Origin: JAHCIE01 sp034431435
Lineage (GTDB): Bacteria; Chloroflexota; Anaerolineae; Epilineales; JAHCIE01
Direction of reading: 5' to 3'
Assembly (NCBI GenBank): GCA_034431435.1
Contig: DAOUDG010000087.1
Span: 1 to 40,165, forward strand
DNA length: 40,165 nucleotides
Every line of letters starts with the position of its first letter. Within the stretch, counting starts at the first letter, position 1. Both the position numbers and the translations under genes were made by a program. Positions 20,493 to 28,329 of this stretch are shown here, piece by piece. The notes beneath the pieces are model-generated. The model made no database searches, was not told where the DNA came from, and was given only the letters and a program-made list of their open reading frames with translations.

Positions 20493-20897
20493 CTATGCCA
20501 GGCCCAGGCGGGCCAGGTCGTCTTCATTCATGCCGAAAAAGTGGCCGATCTCGTGAAGGACGGTGGTGCGCACCTCGCGCCGAATTTCGGCGTCCGTCTC
20601 ACACGCTTCCTCGATGGGGCCACGGTAGATAGTGATGACGGACGGGGCGGTCATGCCGTCGTAGTAGCCGACCGGCGGGCCACGATGCAGCCCGAAGATG
20701 GTATCGTCCGGGGGGATACCCATCTCGGCCAGGTCTTGCTCGTCGGGCCAGTCTTCGACCACAATGGCGACGCGCTCCAGATAGGGGCGGAAACGCTCTG
20801 GAATCTCTGCCAGGGCCGCCTCGACCAGGCGGTCGAACCGCTGACGTGTGTCGCGGCGGCGGGCCAGGCGTCGGTTACTCTGAGGGCGGTAGGGCAT
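20493..20897 (-). CDS. small zincin, metallopeptidase family (first of a tandem pair)
   Basis: A 134-aa protein of the minimal zincin type (PF06262-like). The C-terminal HEIGHFFGMNEDDLARLG carries His115, Glu116 and His119, and the downstream Asp/Glu fits the family pattern. N-terminally it has a basic stretch (Arg-rich, about 1-20), then VVEDWPDEQDL and TIFGLHRGPP, which are conserved in the family. No signal peptide is present. It is paralogous to the next gene upstream in the operon: EIPERFRPYLERVAIVVEDW here matches SIPAAFQHYLDNVAVVIEAW there. The physiological substrate of this family is not established. Confidence 0.88.
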   Translation of the reverse strand: MPYRPQSNRRLARRRDTRQRFDRLVEAALAEIPERFRPYLERVAIVVEDWPDEQDLAEMGIPPDDTIFGLHRGPPVGYYDGMTAPSVITIYRGPIEEACETDAEIRREVRTTVLHEIGHFFGMNEDDLARLGLA

Positions 20898-20902
20898 GAT
20901 AG

Positions 20903-21283
20903 TCAGTATCCCAGCTCACGCAAACGTTCTTCACCAAAACCAAAGTGGTGGGCTACCTCGTGCAGGACGACGCGACGCACCTCGCGGCGGATAGCCTCGT
21001 CGCGCGCGGGGCCATCGCCCGGTATGACAAGCTCAATCGGCCCCTGGAAGACGGTGATCTTGTCGGGTAGGGCCAGGTTCATGGCCGCCGGACGGCGCGT
21101 GCGAGGCACCCCCTCGTACAGGCCGAGGAGAAGCGACCCCGGCCCCAACCCCACCCGCGCCATCTGGTAGGGGAGCGGCCATGCCTCGATGACAACGGCG
21201 ACGTTGTCCAGGTAATGCTGGAAGGCCGCTGGAATGCTGTCCAGAGCCTCGGCGACGAGCGCCTCGAAACGTTCGACATCCAT
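20903..21283 (-). CDS. small zincin, metallopeptidase family (second of a tandem pair)
   Basis: A 126-aa paralogue of the neighbouring small zincin. The zinc motif is HEVAHHFGFGEERL (His108, Glu109, His112). The middle part, LLLGLYEGVPRTRR followed by KITVFQGPIEL, aligns with FGLHRGPPVGYY and ITIYRGPIEE of the neighbour, so this is an old tandem duplication. It lacks the Arg-rich N-terminus. The gaps to both neighbours are 5 nt or less, showing tight operon packing. Both copies keep all metal ligands, so neither looks degenerate. Confidence 0.88.
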   Translation of the reverse strand: MDVERFEALVAEALDSIPAAFQHYLDNVAVVIEAWPLPYQMARVGLGPGSLLLGLYEGVPRTRRPAAMNLALPDKITVFQGPIELVIPGDGPARDEAIRREVRRVVLHEVAHHFGFGEERLRELGY

Positions 21284-21286
21284 GGG

Positions 21287-21823
21287 CTAGGCTCGTCGGA
21301 CGTCGCGATTGCCGCCCGAAACTGCTACCGACAGCGCGTAGCGCGCCTGTGGTAGCCAGGCGCGCACCTGCCAGGGCTTCGGGTGATTCGCAGCGAAGTG
21401 CTGATAGTAGGGGCCGAGGTTCTGAATCCACCCATACGCCTGCGGCCCGCCACGCTGGAGCATAGTCACGATGTCCATGTGAAAGTCGCGGCTCGTTGGC
21501 TCTACCGCTGCCTCCGCCAGATAGCGATGCTGCACGATGTAGGCTCCGCGCTCGTTCTCCAGGCTCCCCCACAGGTAAGGGCCTTGCGTCGTATGCACCA
21601 GCTCATGTACGAGGCGGTCCGGCTCCAGATAGGCGCGCATCGAGGTGGGGAAGTAGACGCGCCAGCCGAACCACGCTGTACCGCCGGGGCCACCCAGGGC
21701 ATCGCTGAATACCACCTGGACGCGGCGGGTACGCAAGTACTCCGCCCAGGCGTGGCCGGTCGGCGTCCCGTCCAGCGCGTCCAGCGCGTCCACCACGGCC
21801 TGAGGGTAACGTGCGATGGGCAT
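21287..21823 (-). CDS. HExxH-containing putative metalloprotease of unknown family
   Basis: A 178-aa protein with LVHELVHTTQG (His73, Glu74, His77) and, 12-14 residues on, ENERGAYIVQHRYL, whose Glu89 or Glu91 could be the third ligand of a gluzincin. The HELVHTTQ pattern recalls DUF4157-like zincins, but the rest is unfamiliar. An upstream TTG (21832) overlaps the GAGG ribosome-binding site, so ATG 21823 is preferred. It lies between the MBL-fold gene (16 nt) and the second small zincin (3 nt). It is the third small HExxH protein in a row in this operon. Catalytic activity is an inference from motif alone. Confidence 0.7.
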   Translation of the reverse strand: MPIARYPQAVVDALDALDGTPTGHAWAEYLRTRRVQVVFSDALGGPGGTAWFGWRVYFPTSMRAYLEPDRLVHELVHTTQGPYLWGSLENERGAYIVQHRYLAEAAVEPTSRDFHMDIVTMLQRGGPQAYGWIQNLGPYYQHFAANHPKPWQVRAWLPQARYALSVAVSGGNRDVRRA

Positions 21824-21839
21824 AGGGGTCAACCTCGGC

Positions 21840-22493
21840 CTAGCGCTTCGGTTCCAGCACGACGACCTGTGCCCCTTCGCTGGGGAGATCGCGTTTGGTG
21901 ACCTTCAGCACTTCCTGGTGGGACGCCTCCTTGTCCTCCATGCCCATCGCCTTGAAGAACTTGTCGAGCTTGTCGAGGGGCGTCTCCTCGCCGCCATAGC
22001 GATAGTGCATCGGGATGACGATGCGCGGGTCCAGGAGATTGATGACCTCGACGGCCTGAGTGGCATTCAGGGCGTGCCCGTCACCGACAGGCACGCACAG
22101 AATGTCGATGGGGCCGATGTCCTCCGCCTGGGTCTGGTTGGGGATGTGACCCAGATCCCCCAGGTGGCAGACGCGCAAGTCCTCGGCGTCCAGTACATAC
22201 ACGGTGTTGGGGCCATGAAGGCTGCCCTTCTTGCCGTCGTGGTAGGTGGGCACGCCGAAGATGAACATACCCTTGACTTCGTACTCGCCGGGGCCACGGA
22301 TCACATACGGCTCGCCCTTGACACCATCGAGGTTGTTGTGGCCGCTGTGGTTGTGGCTGATGGTCACGATGTCAGCCGTGGTGCGTGGGAAGCCAGGAAT
22401 ACCCAGCGCTTTACCCGAGTAGGGGTCGTTGACGACGAAGCCGTCGCGGGTACGGGTTCGGAATGCGCTGTAGCCCAGCCAGGTGATCTCCAT
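21840..22493 (-). CDS. MBL-fold metal-dependent hydrolase (UlaG-like, Lactamase_B_3 type)
   Basis: A 217-aa metallo-beta-lactamase-fold protein, cytosolic, starting MEITWLGYSAFR as UlaG-like and UPF0173 proteins do. The metal motif is SHNHSGHNN at about 46-54: His47, His49 and His52 are kept, but the Asp of the canonical HxHxDH is Gly. Later ligands are CHLGDLGH (about 120) and PMHYRYGG (about 172). The GPGEYEVKG segment is common in this subgroup. Its start codon overlaps the stop of the foldase gene by one base (TGATG), so the two are translationally coupled. Substrate unknown; enzymes of this group hydrolyse lactones or phosphoesters. Confidence 0.85.
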   Translation of the reverse strand: MEITWLGYSAFRTRTRDGFVVNDPYSGKALGIPGFPRTTADIVTISHNHSGHNNLDGVKGEPYVIRGPGEYEVKGMFIFGVPTYHDGKKGSLHGPNTVYVLDAEDLRVCHLGDLGHIPNQTQAEDIGPIDILCVPVGDGHALNATQAVEVINLLDPRIVIPMHYRYGGEETPLDKLDKFFKAMGMEDKEASHQEVLKVTKRDLPSEGAQVVVLEPKR

Positions 22494-23491
22494 CAGTTGA
22501 CATTCCTCTCAATCTTGGCCGCGTCTCGCTGCTCTTCCAACCAGGTCTGGAAGCGCACCTGGCGCAACTCCTGCCACTTGTCATCGCTGAGCTTGCGGGC
22601 CGGGTCTTTTTCCAACACCTGTATCACATGCCAGCCAAACTGCGTCTGTACCGGCGAACTGATCTGCTTGGGGGCAAGGCTGAAGGCGGCCTGCTCGAAC
22701 TCCGGCACCATCAGTCCACGGGGGAACCAGCCGAGGTCCCCGCCACCCTTCGCGGTACTGGGGTCCTTTGATACCTCGCGGGCGACCTTGGCGAAATCCT
22801 CGCCGCTGTCGACACGTTTGGCTGCCTTGACTGCTTCGTCCACCGTCTGGACCAGGATGTGACGGGCGAGAAGCTGCTCCACGGTCTGCGGCACATCCTT
22901 CGTCACCGCGTCGCGCACCTTGTTGCCGAGCAACTGGTCGCGCTGTTCGGCCAGGAACTGCTCGCGGGTCAGGCCGCGTGCGCTGAGGGCCTTGTCAAAC
23001 TCCGCCACGCCGCCCATTTCCTTGGTCAGCTGGTCGACCGACTTGGTCAGCTCGTCGGCGTTGACGGTCAGCCCCTCTTTCTGCGCGTACTGGCGGATGA
23101 GCGTCTCGGAGATGAGCGCCTCCAACACCTGATTGTAGGTTGTCTGCAGCGCCTGTTGGCCCTCCGTCGTGGCGGGGTTCACCCGCTGGTCGCTGAGCAA
23201 GAAGTTGCGGGCCTGCGCAATCTCGCGCTGGTAGTCGGCCATGGGGATGATCTCGCCATTGACCCTGGCGGCGACGGCGGGGTCCGCCGGGGTTTGCGCC
23301 GCCGGTGCGACACCCGGTCTGGCAGTCGGCTGGCCGGGCGCCGCCGTGGCTGCCACGGCGGCCGGCGCGGCCGTGCCGCCCGTCGGGTTGAGGGCTGGCG
23401 GCGGCGTTGAGGCGGCCGGGCCGCACCCCGCCAGGAGCAGCACAGCAAGCAGGGAGGCGATCATCAGAGCGCCTGAGAGACGCGAGTTCAT
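22493..23491 (-). CDS. PpiC-type peptidyl-prolyl isomerase lipoprotein (PrsA/SurA-like foldase)
   Basis: A 332-aa lipoprotein that probably folds exported proteins outside the membrane. The signal peptide ends in the lipobox LLAGC with Cys23. A Pro/Ala/Thr-rich spacer (about 24-72) leads to a SurA-N-like helical domain (about 75-205), then a parvulin domain (about 208-305): RHILVQT, GEDFAKVAREVSKD, GGDLGWFPRGLMVPEFE, AFSL and FGWHVIQVLE are all conserved. ATG 23491 has AGAGGA about 7 nt upstream. It is the first gene of a seven-gene operon with three HExxH proteins and an M16 peptidase, consistent with an envelope protein quality-control unit. Confidence 0.92.
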   Translation of the reverse strand: MNSRLSGALMIASLLAVLLLAGCGPAASTPPPALNPTGGTAAPAAVAATAAPGQPTARPGVAPAAQTPADPAVAARVNGEIIPMADYQREIAQARNFLLSDQRVNPATTEGQQALQTTYNQVLEALISETLIRQYAQKEGLTVNADELTKSVDQLTKEMGGVAEFDKALSARGLTREQFLAEQRDQLLGNKVRDAVTKDVPQTVEQLLARHILVQTVDEAVKAAKRVDSGEDFAKVAREVSKDPSTAKGGGDLGWFPRGLMVPEFEQAAFSLAPKQISSPVQTQFGWHVIQVLEKDPARKLSDDKWQELRQVRFQTWLEEQRDAAKIERNVN

Positions 23492-23538
23492 GGGCTAATC
23501 CTCTCTCGTGAGCAGGTTGGGGGTGCGATAGCAGGGCC

Positions 23539-23575
23539 GTCGAGCAACCCGGAGGCGGGGAATCGGGCGCTCGAC
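23539..23575 (-). other. hairpin in the leader of the foldase operon
   Basis: GTCGAGC (23539-23545) and GCTCGAC (23569-23575) pair perfectly, with CCCG/CGGG inside. It lies within the roughly 100-nt leader between the operon promoter and its first start codon. Confidence 0.45.
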
Positions 23576-23594
23576 CATGCGCACACCACTCTTA

Positions 23595-23623
23595 ATGATA
23601 GACTCTTTGTTCTGCTGTGGCAA
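23595..23623 (-). promoter_or_regulatory. promoter of the foldase-zincin-transaldolase operon
   Basis: Minus-strand TTGCCA (23618-23623), a 17-nt spacer and TATCAT (23595-23600). It is divergent from the glycosidase promoter about 35 nt away. Confidence 0.6.
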
Positions 23624-23658
23624 GTCGCGATTGACCGCTGGGCCGGTCGGAACAAAGT

Positions 23659-23688
23659 TTGGCGGTAGGCCGTCCGCTATGCTACAAT
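23659..23688 (+). promoter_or_regulatory. promoter of the glycoside-hydrolase-like lipoprotein gene
   Basis: TTGGCG (23659-23664), an 18-nt spacer and TACAAT (23683-23688). The predicted leader is about 73 nt and carries AAGGAG. Confidence 0.55.
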
Positions 23689-23767
23689 CTGCTGTCTCTG
23701 GCCGGCGGTCGAACCACGACAGGTGGCGACCCGGCGGTTGTCGTGTGTTCTTGCAGAAGGAGCGAGC

Positions 23768-25057
23768 GTGACATCTACCCAACTGCGTGCCCTGACGCTG
23801 GGCATTCTCCTCATCATTGGCGCGGCGGTGGCCGCGTGCGGCGGTGGTAGCGCCGCTGCCCCCACCCCGACCGCCCCACGCCCGCCAGTGGCCGTCGTCA
23901 ACCCGCCGACGGCTGCCGCACCCGCCGCCAAGGCCGAGGCAACGGCAGCGTCAGCGGCTGAACCGACGAAGACCCCCAAGCCCACCAAGACCCCTGAGCC
24001 GACCCCTGGGCCGCCGCCAGCGCCGCCCAAGAAGCCACTGACGATGGACACGCCCGAATACGGCACACAGGCCTTCCTCTGGTGGCGGCCCGAACTGGCT
24101 GAACGCGACTTGCTGCAAGTCAAGGATATGGGCTTCGGCTGGGTGAAGCAGATCTTCGGCTGGCGCGATATCGAGACGGCCAAGGGCAAGTTTGATTGGT
24201 CGAAGACGGACCACATCGTCTACACCGCCAATCGCTATGGCGGCATCGACCTGCTTATTCGCGTGGACCACCAGCCGGACTGGGCGCGCAAGGGCTGCAG
24301 CCTGATGGGGCCACCGGAGAACATGCAGGATTTCGCCGATTTCCTGACCGCCGTGGCGACCCGTTACAAGGGCCGCATCCGCGCCTATCAGATTTGGAAT
24401 GAGCCGAACCTGGCGCGCGAGTGGTGCGACCAGAAGCCCAGCCCGCAGCAGTACGCCCAGATGCTCAAGACGGCCTACACCGCCATCAAAGCCGCCGACC
24501 CCGATGCAATGGTGATCAGCGCGGGCATGTCGCCGACAGGCACCAACGACAACACGGCGATGCCCGACGATGTCTTCTACGATGAGCTGTACAAGGCGAT
24601 GGGCGGCAAGAGCGACGGCTACTTTGATGTGTTGGGCGTGCACGCGGCGGGCTTCAGGGCCGCGCCGGAAGTTTCGCCTGAGGAGGCCGCTGCCGACAAG
24701 GCCAAGTACGGCGGCGAGCGGTTCTTCACCTTCCGCCGTGTCGAGGACATCCGCAAGATCATGGAGAAATATGGCGACGCGGCCAAGCAGATGGCGGTCC
24801 TGGAGTTCGGCTGGACCTCGGACGAGATTCACCCCGACTACAAGTGGCACGCCGTCACCGAACAGCAGAAGGCAGACTACCTCGTGCGCGCCTATCAATA
24901 CGCCAAGAAGAACTGGCCGTACATGGGCCTGATGTCTCTCATCTACATTGCGGACCCCGACTGGAAGCCGGAGAACGAGCAGTACTGGTGGGCGATCACC
25001 AACCCCGATGGCTCAAAGCGGCCCGCCTTCGACGCCCTCAAGGCCATGCCGAAGTAG
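23768..25057 (+). CDS. lipoprotein with (beta/alpha)8 glycoside hydrolase-like domain (clan GH-A)
   Basis: A 429-aa exported protein. GTG 23768 is the start: AAGGAG lies 5 nt upstream, and translation gives a signal peptide with lipobox VAAC. A Thr/Pro/Ala/Lys linker follows (about 25-93), then a TIM-barrel hydrolase related to GH39/GH5-type enzymes. IWNEPN supplies the likely acid/base Glu212 and LEFGWTS the likely nucleophile Glu346, a spacing normal for clan GH-A. WKPENEQYWWAI near the C-terminus fits the last barrel strands. It is lipid-anchored, so it should act on extracellular or cell-wall glycans; the sugar specificity cannot be read. It is transcribed alone, with its own promoter and terminator. 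Confidence 0.87.
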   Translation: MTSTQLRALTLGILLIIGAAVAACGGGSAAAPTPTAPRPPVAVVNPPTAAAPAAKAEATAASAAEPTKTPKPTKTPEPTPGPPPAPPKKPLTMDTPEYGTQAFLWWRPELAERDLLQVKDMGFGWVKQIFGWRDIETAKGKFDWSKTDHIVYTANRYGGIDLLIRVDHQPDWARKGCSLMGPPENMQDFADFLTAVATRYKGRIRAYQIWNEPNLAREWCDQKPSPQQYAQMLKTAYTAIKAADPDAMVISAGMSPTGTNDNTAMPDDVFYDELYKAMGGKSDGYFDVLGVHAAGFRAAPEVSPEEAAADKAKYGGERFFTFRRVEDIRKIMEKYGDAAKQMAVLEFGWTSDEIHPDYKWHAVTEQQKADYLVRAYQYAKKNWPYMGLMSLIYIADPDWKPENEQYWWAITNPDGSKRPAFDALKAMPK

Positions 25058-25062
25058 TAGCC

Positions 25063-25100
25063 AGACCTGGCAGGTTCTCGAAGACCTGCCAGGTCTTTTC
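25063..25100 (+). terminator. intrinsic terminator of the glycosidase gene
   Basis: AGACCTGGCAGGT (25063-25075) pairs perfectly with ACCTGCCAGGTCT (25084-25096) around an 8-nt loop, followed by a T-rich tract. It is a textbook rho-independent site, six bases after the stop. The gene on the opposite strand ends at 25102, so it may also slow that transcript. Confidence 0.93.
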
Positions 25101-25101
25101 T

Positions 25102-26568
25102 TTATTGCCCGATGGCACAGTTGCTGGGCGTCGTGCACGCCCTGGCGAGATACGGCAGGTAGAGCCGTCGGCAAGGCCCGACATCCGCGACTTCTACCCG
25201 AATCTCGCGCGTCTCGAACGAGAGTGGCAGGGTACTGCGGAACACCACCGTCCCGCCGCCAGTATCCAGGCAGCCGGGATCCTGGCTCAGCGTTACCTGG
25301 ACGACCGACCCGCCGCCGGTATTGGTTGGCGCCGACACCGTCAGCCAGGGCGGCGCCGAGACCAGCGCCCACGATGCGCCCAACGTGTAGGGGTTGGTGA
25401 TTGTCGCCGTCGCGCCGATGCGCCGCGCGAGCCGCACGGTGTTGGGCGTCAGGTTCAGGAAGTGGCGCGTGCGCAGCACGGCCTGTCCCGCATTGACCAG
25501 TCCCGCCCCATACACGTCGTCGCGCCCGGCCGCCCCCAGGTCGCGCGCCGATTGGCTGAGTGTCTGCAACGTCTGCTCCGGGCTGAGGCTGGGGTTGACC
25601 GACAGCGCCAGCGCCGCCACCCCCGCCACGTAGCCCGCCGCATAGTTCGTGCCGTAGCGCAGGGTGTCGTAGCCGTGACTGGGCGAGGCGTTGGCCCCGC
25701 GCGAGGTGGTGGTGATCATGTCGCCTGGCGCGGCCAGGTCGACGAAGGCGCCGGTTGGGACGATCAGCTGGCCCCCGCTACTCTGCAGCGCCAGGCCAGT
25801 CGTGAGCACGCCGGTCGCGCCGATGATCGACACGCCGTCGCCGTCGAGCGCGGCGGGATAGGGGGTAGGAACGGGATTCTGGCCTGGGTAGATTTCGCCG
25901 ACTGGGGCGATGACGACGAGGTTGCGGCCAGTCGCCGCGTCCTGGTTACGGCGAATGGCGTCGCGGATGGTGGTCTGGTCGTCGTCGCTCAGGTTGCCGA
26001 GGCTGAAGCCGAAGACGGCGATACGAGCCCCCTTCGCGGTGGCGTAGTCGAGCGCCTGGGCAATGAGGCTGGCCGTGTTGAACGCCCGCTGCGGCAGGCC
26101 AGCGCCGTCGCCACTGGTGCGGCGGCTCACCACCCGTAGCGGCATGAGCTTCGGTCGCCAGGTCGCGCCAGTCACGCCTGCTGCGTTGTTGCCGGTCGCG
26201 CCCACGACGCCGGCCAGGGCCGTCCCATAGTTGTCGGTCCAGTCGTCCTGGGATGGCCAGCCCGTTTCCAGGAAGTTGTAGGCGTCTTCCCAGCGGTCGG
26301 CCAGGTCAGGGTGACTCTGGTCGAAGCCGGAGTCGAGCACAGCAATGGTGATGACGCCGTCGCCGCCGGTGGTCACCGCCCAGGCGTCGGCGGCCTGGAT
26401 GCCAAACGCGCCCTGGAGGCCCCACTGCTGGGGGTAGAGGGGATCATTCGGGGTATTGGCGGCGCTGGATAGGGGCGTTTGAGCGGGGGGTGCGGCGATC
26501 ACGGCCCAGGCCGCGAGGGCAGCCAGCAGCATGGCGGCCAGGGCCGGCCAGACAAGATGGCGAAGCAT
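25102..26568 (-). CDS. exported subtilisin-fold pseudo-protease (catalytic His and Ser lost)
   Basis: A 488-aa exported S8-fold protein without a prodomain. Signal peptide at about 1-26; subtilase core about 45-355; a BACON/Ig-like domain about 375-465; C-terminus RRLYLPYLARAC. The Asp region is intact (IAVLDSGFDQSHPDL, Asp79). The His motif, normally GHGTHVAG, reads NYGTALAG, so His is Tyr114. The Ser motif, normally GTSMAAPHVAG, reads GTNYAAGYVAG, so Ser is Asn308. The oxyanion Asn in the usual AAGN is Glu in APVGE. Codons at these sites are clear and the frame is unbroken, so this is a maintained non-enzyme. ATG 26568 has GGAG 7 nt upstream. It follows a second such gene by 21 nt. Confidence 0.88.
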   Translation of the reverse strand: MLRHLVWPALAAMLLAALAAWAVIAAPPAQTPLSSAANTPNDPLYPQQWGLQGAFGIQAADAWAVTTGGDGVITIAVLDSGFDQSHPDLADRWEDAYNFLETGWPSQDDWTDNYGTALAGVVGATGNNAAGVTGATWRPKLMPLRVVSRRTSGDGAGLPQRAFNTASLIAQALDYATAKGARIAVFGFSLGNLSDDDQTTIRDAIRRNQDAATGRNLVVIAPVGEIYPGQNPVPTPYPAALDGDGVSIIGATGVLTTGLALQSSGGQLIVPTGAFVDLAAPGDMITTTSRGANASPSHGYDTLRYGTNYAAGYVAGVAALALSVNPSLSPEQTLQTLSQSARDLGAAGRDDVYGAGLVNAGQAVLRTRHFLNLTPNTVRLARRIGATATITNPYTLGASWALVSAPPWLTVSAPTNTGGGSVVQVTLSQDPGCLDTGGGTVVFRSTLPLSFETREIRVEVADVGPCRRLYLPYLARACTTPSNCAIGQ

Positions 26569-26589
26569 TTTCACTCTCCGGGGGCAGGC

Positions 26590-28329
26590 TCATTGGGACG
26601 TAGCGGGGGGTGGGTAGGCGGTATGTCCTCGCGCCGGCGCCTGCATCAGCACCGGCTCAGGGGGCGCGACGAGGATTCGGGGCAGGAAAACGCTGTAGGG
26701 CCGGGGCGGGCAGGGTGGCAGATAGGCGCGGACGACAATATCCTGCGGTCCCCCGGCGCGATTGGGCATGGTACTCTCGGCGCGCACCACGCCTGCCCGT
26801 GTCCCACACTCGCCCGCGGCGGGTGGCGCGACGCTGAGGGAGGCAATCGACGGTGTGGTACCGCCGGGGTCGGCGCTAACCGGCGGGGTGACCGCGATCC
26901 ACGGCGACATGGCGTGGGTCGTCCAGGTTGCCGGACCGCTATTGTTGTTCGAAAGAGATTGGAACGGCTGGCGATAGGCGCCGTCCTGCTCGCTCCACTC
27001 GAAGACCAGCGCGTCGGCGGGCGAGACGGTTAGCCGGTGCGGCGTCTGCTCGACGGCGCGGCGCACATTGATGCGACCCGCGCCGTAGGTCGTATCTGGC
27101 CCCACCAGCCCCAGGTCATCGGCCGAGCGGCGCAAGACGTCGGTGACGTCCTGCGTCGTCAGGCGTGGGTTGATGGCGAGCAGGAGCAGCGCGGCCCCGC
27201 TGACGTGGGCCGCAGCGAGGATGGTGCCCGTGCCGCGCCGCACGCCAATGTCATCAATCGCCATCGGCACCGTCGTTACGACATCCACGCCCGGCGCGAC
27301 GACCCCGACGTAGCTGCCGACGTTGGAGTCATCCCAGGCCGTGGCGCTCTGGTCCACCGCGCCTACGCCCAGCACCAGCCGCTGGTAGGCGGCCGGGTAC
27401 TCGGTGGGGTTGCCATAGCGACGCTCGTCCCCGACGGGGGCGACGACCACTGCGCCCGCCGACTCGGCGAAGGTCAGGGCGCGATACATGGCGGTGGCGG
27501 CGTTCAGGGTGCGGTGATAGACACTGATGTGGATAACCCGCGCCCCCTGTTCGACGGCGCGGCACAGGCCCGCCACGACCTGGCTCCAGTAGAACACGTC
27601 GGTGCCGCTGGTCGGGTCGCGGCCGACGATCTTGATGGGGATGATCTGGGCATTCCATGCCAGCCCCACGATGCCCACGCCGTTGTTGGCGGTGGCGGCG
27701 ATCACGCCGGCCACCATCGTACCGCTGCCAGACTGGCTCACGTCCTGGATATCGGCGTTATTGTCGAAGAAGTTCCAGCCCGCGCTCACGAATACGCTGC
27801 CGCCCAGGTCGGGGTGGTCGAGATCGATGCCCGTGTCGAGGATGGCGATGGTGGAGAAGGCGTCCGCCGAGCCGGTGGTATAGTCCCAGGCCCGCACGGC
27901 GTCAACCTGGCGCAGGTTCCACTGCTCTGACCAAAACTCATCGTCAGGCTGGACACTCTCGTGGGCGGCGGACGGTGATGGCGTCTCTACCAGGGCGAGG
28001 TTCTGGGGAGCCACGCTGGGGGCAGGAACCGGATCGTCCGGCTCAACACTCTGCACACCCTCCAGGGTAGACAGGCGCGCGCGGACCTTGTCGGCATCGT
28101 CACTGGATGTGACCACCAACGCCCCCGCGCAGTCCAGCGTCTGGTCTATTTTCAGCCCCGCTTTGGCGGCCTGCGCCTGCGTCGCAGGGAGATTCCAGCC
28201 GTCGGCGAGCGTGACAAGCCAGCGGCGGGCCGGAGCGGCGCCGTCGTGGTTGGACGCGACCACAGGCGTTGACCGGCAACAGGCCAACGCCAGGAGGAGA
28301 AGGGCGACTACGAGTGGGGAACGCAGCAC
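26590..28329 (-). CDS. exported subtilisin-fold pseudo-protease with I9-like prodomain
   Basis: A 579-aa protein, the first of a two-gene unit. The signal ends LALACC (possible lipobox). Residues about 36-100 form an I9-type inhibitor/prodomain (RRWLVTL ... LEGVQSVEPDD), and the subtilase core spans about 130-415. Asp165 is kept (IAILDTGIDLDHPDL). The GHGT His is Ser202 (SGSGTMVAGV), the GTSMA Ser is Ile370 (GTILAAAHVSG), and the oxyanion Asn is Asp301 (APVGDE). A BACON/Ig-like domain (about 425-540) and a YSVFLPRILVAPPEP stretch follow. GTG 28329 has AAGAAGG 6 nt upstream. No protease activity is expected. A fold retained for binding, or a scaffold, is an inference. Confidence 0.88.
   Translation of the reverse strand: MLRSPLVVALLLLALACCRSTPVVASNHDGAAPARRWLVTLADGWNLPATQAQAAKAGLKIDQTLDCAGALVVTSSDDADKVRARLSTLEGVQSVEPDDPVPAPSVAPQNLALVETPSPSAAHESVQPDDEFWSEQWNLRQVDAVRAWDYTTGSADAFSTIAILDTGIDLDHPDLGGSVFVSAGWNFFDNNADIQDVSQSGSGTMVAGVIAATANNGVGIVGLAWNAQIIPIKIVGRDPTSGTDVFYWSQVVAGLCRAVEQGARVIHISVYHRTLNAATAMYRALTFAESAGAVVVAPVGDERRYGNPTEYPAAYQRLVLGVGAVDQSATAWDDSNVGSYVGVVAPGVDVVTTVPMAIDDIGVRRGTGTILAAAHVSGAALLLLAINPRLTTQDVTDVLRRSADDLGLVGPDTTYGAGRINVRRAVEQTPHRLTVSPADALVFEWSEQDGAYRQPFQSLSNNNSGPATWTTHAMSPWIAVTPPVSADPGGTTPSIASLSVAPPAAGECGTRAGVVRAESTMPNRAGGPQDIVVRAYLPPCPPRPYSVFLPRILVAPPEPVLMQAPARGHTAYPPPATSQ

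Noticed and set aside
25102..28329. Pseudogenes decaying from active subtilases
   Set aside because: Both frames are long and unbroken, start sites and signal peptides are good, and codon bias matches the neighbours; loss of the triad looks selected, not decayed.
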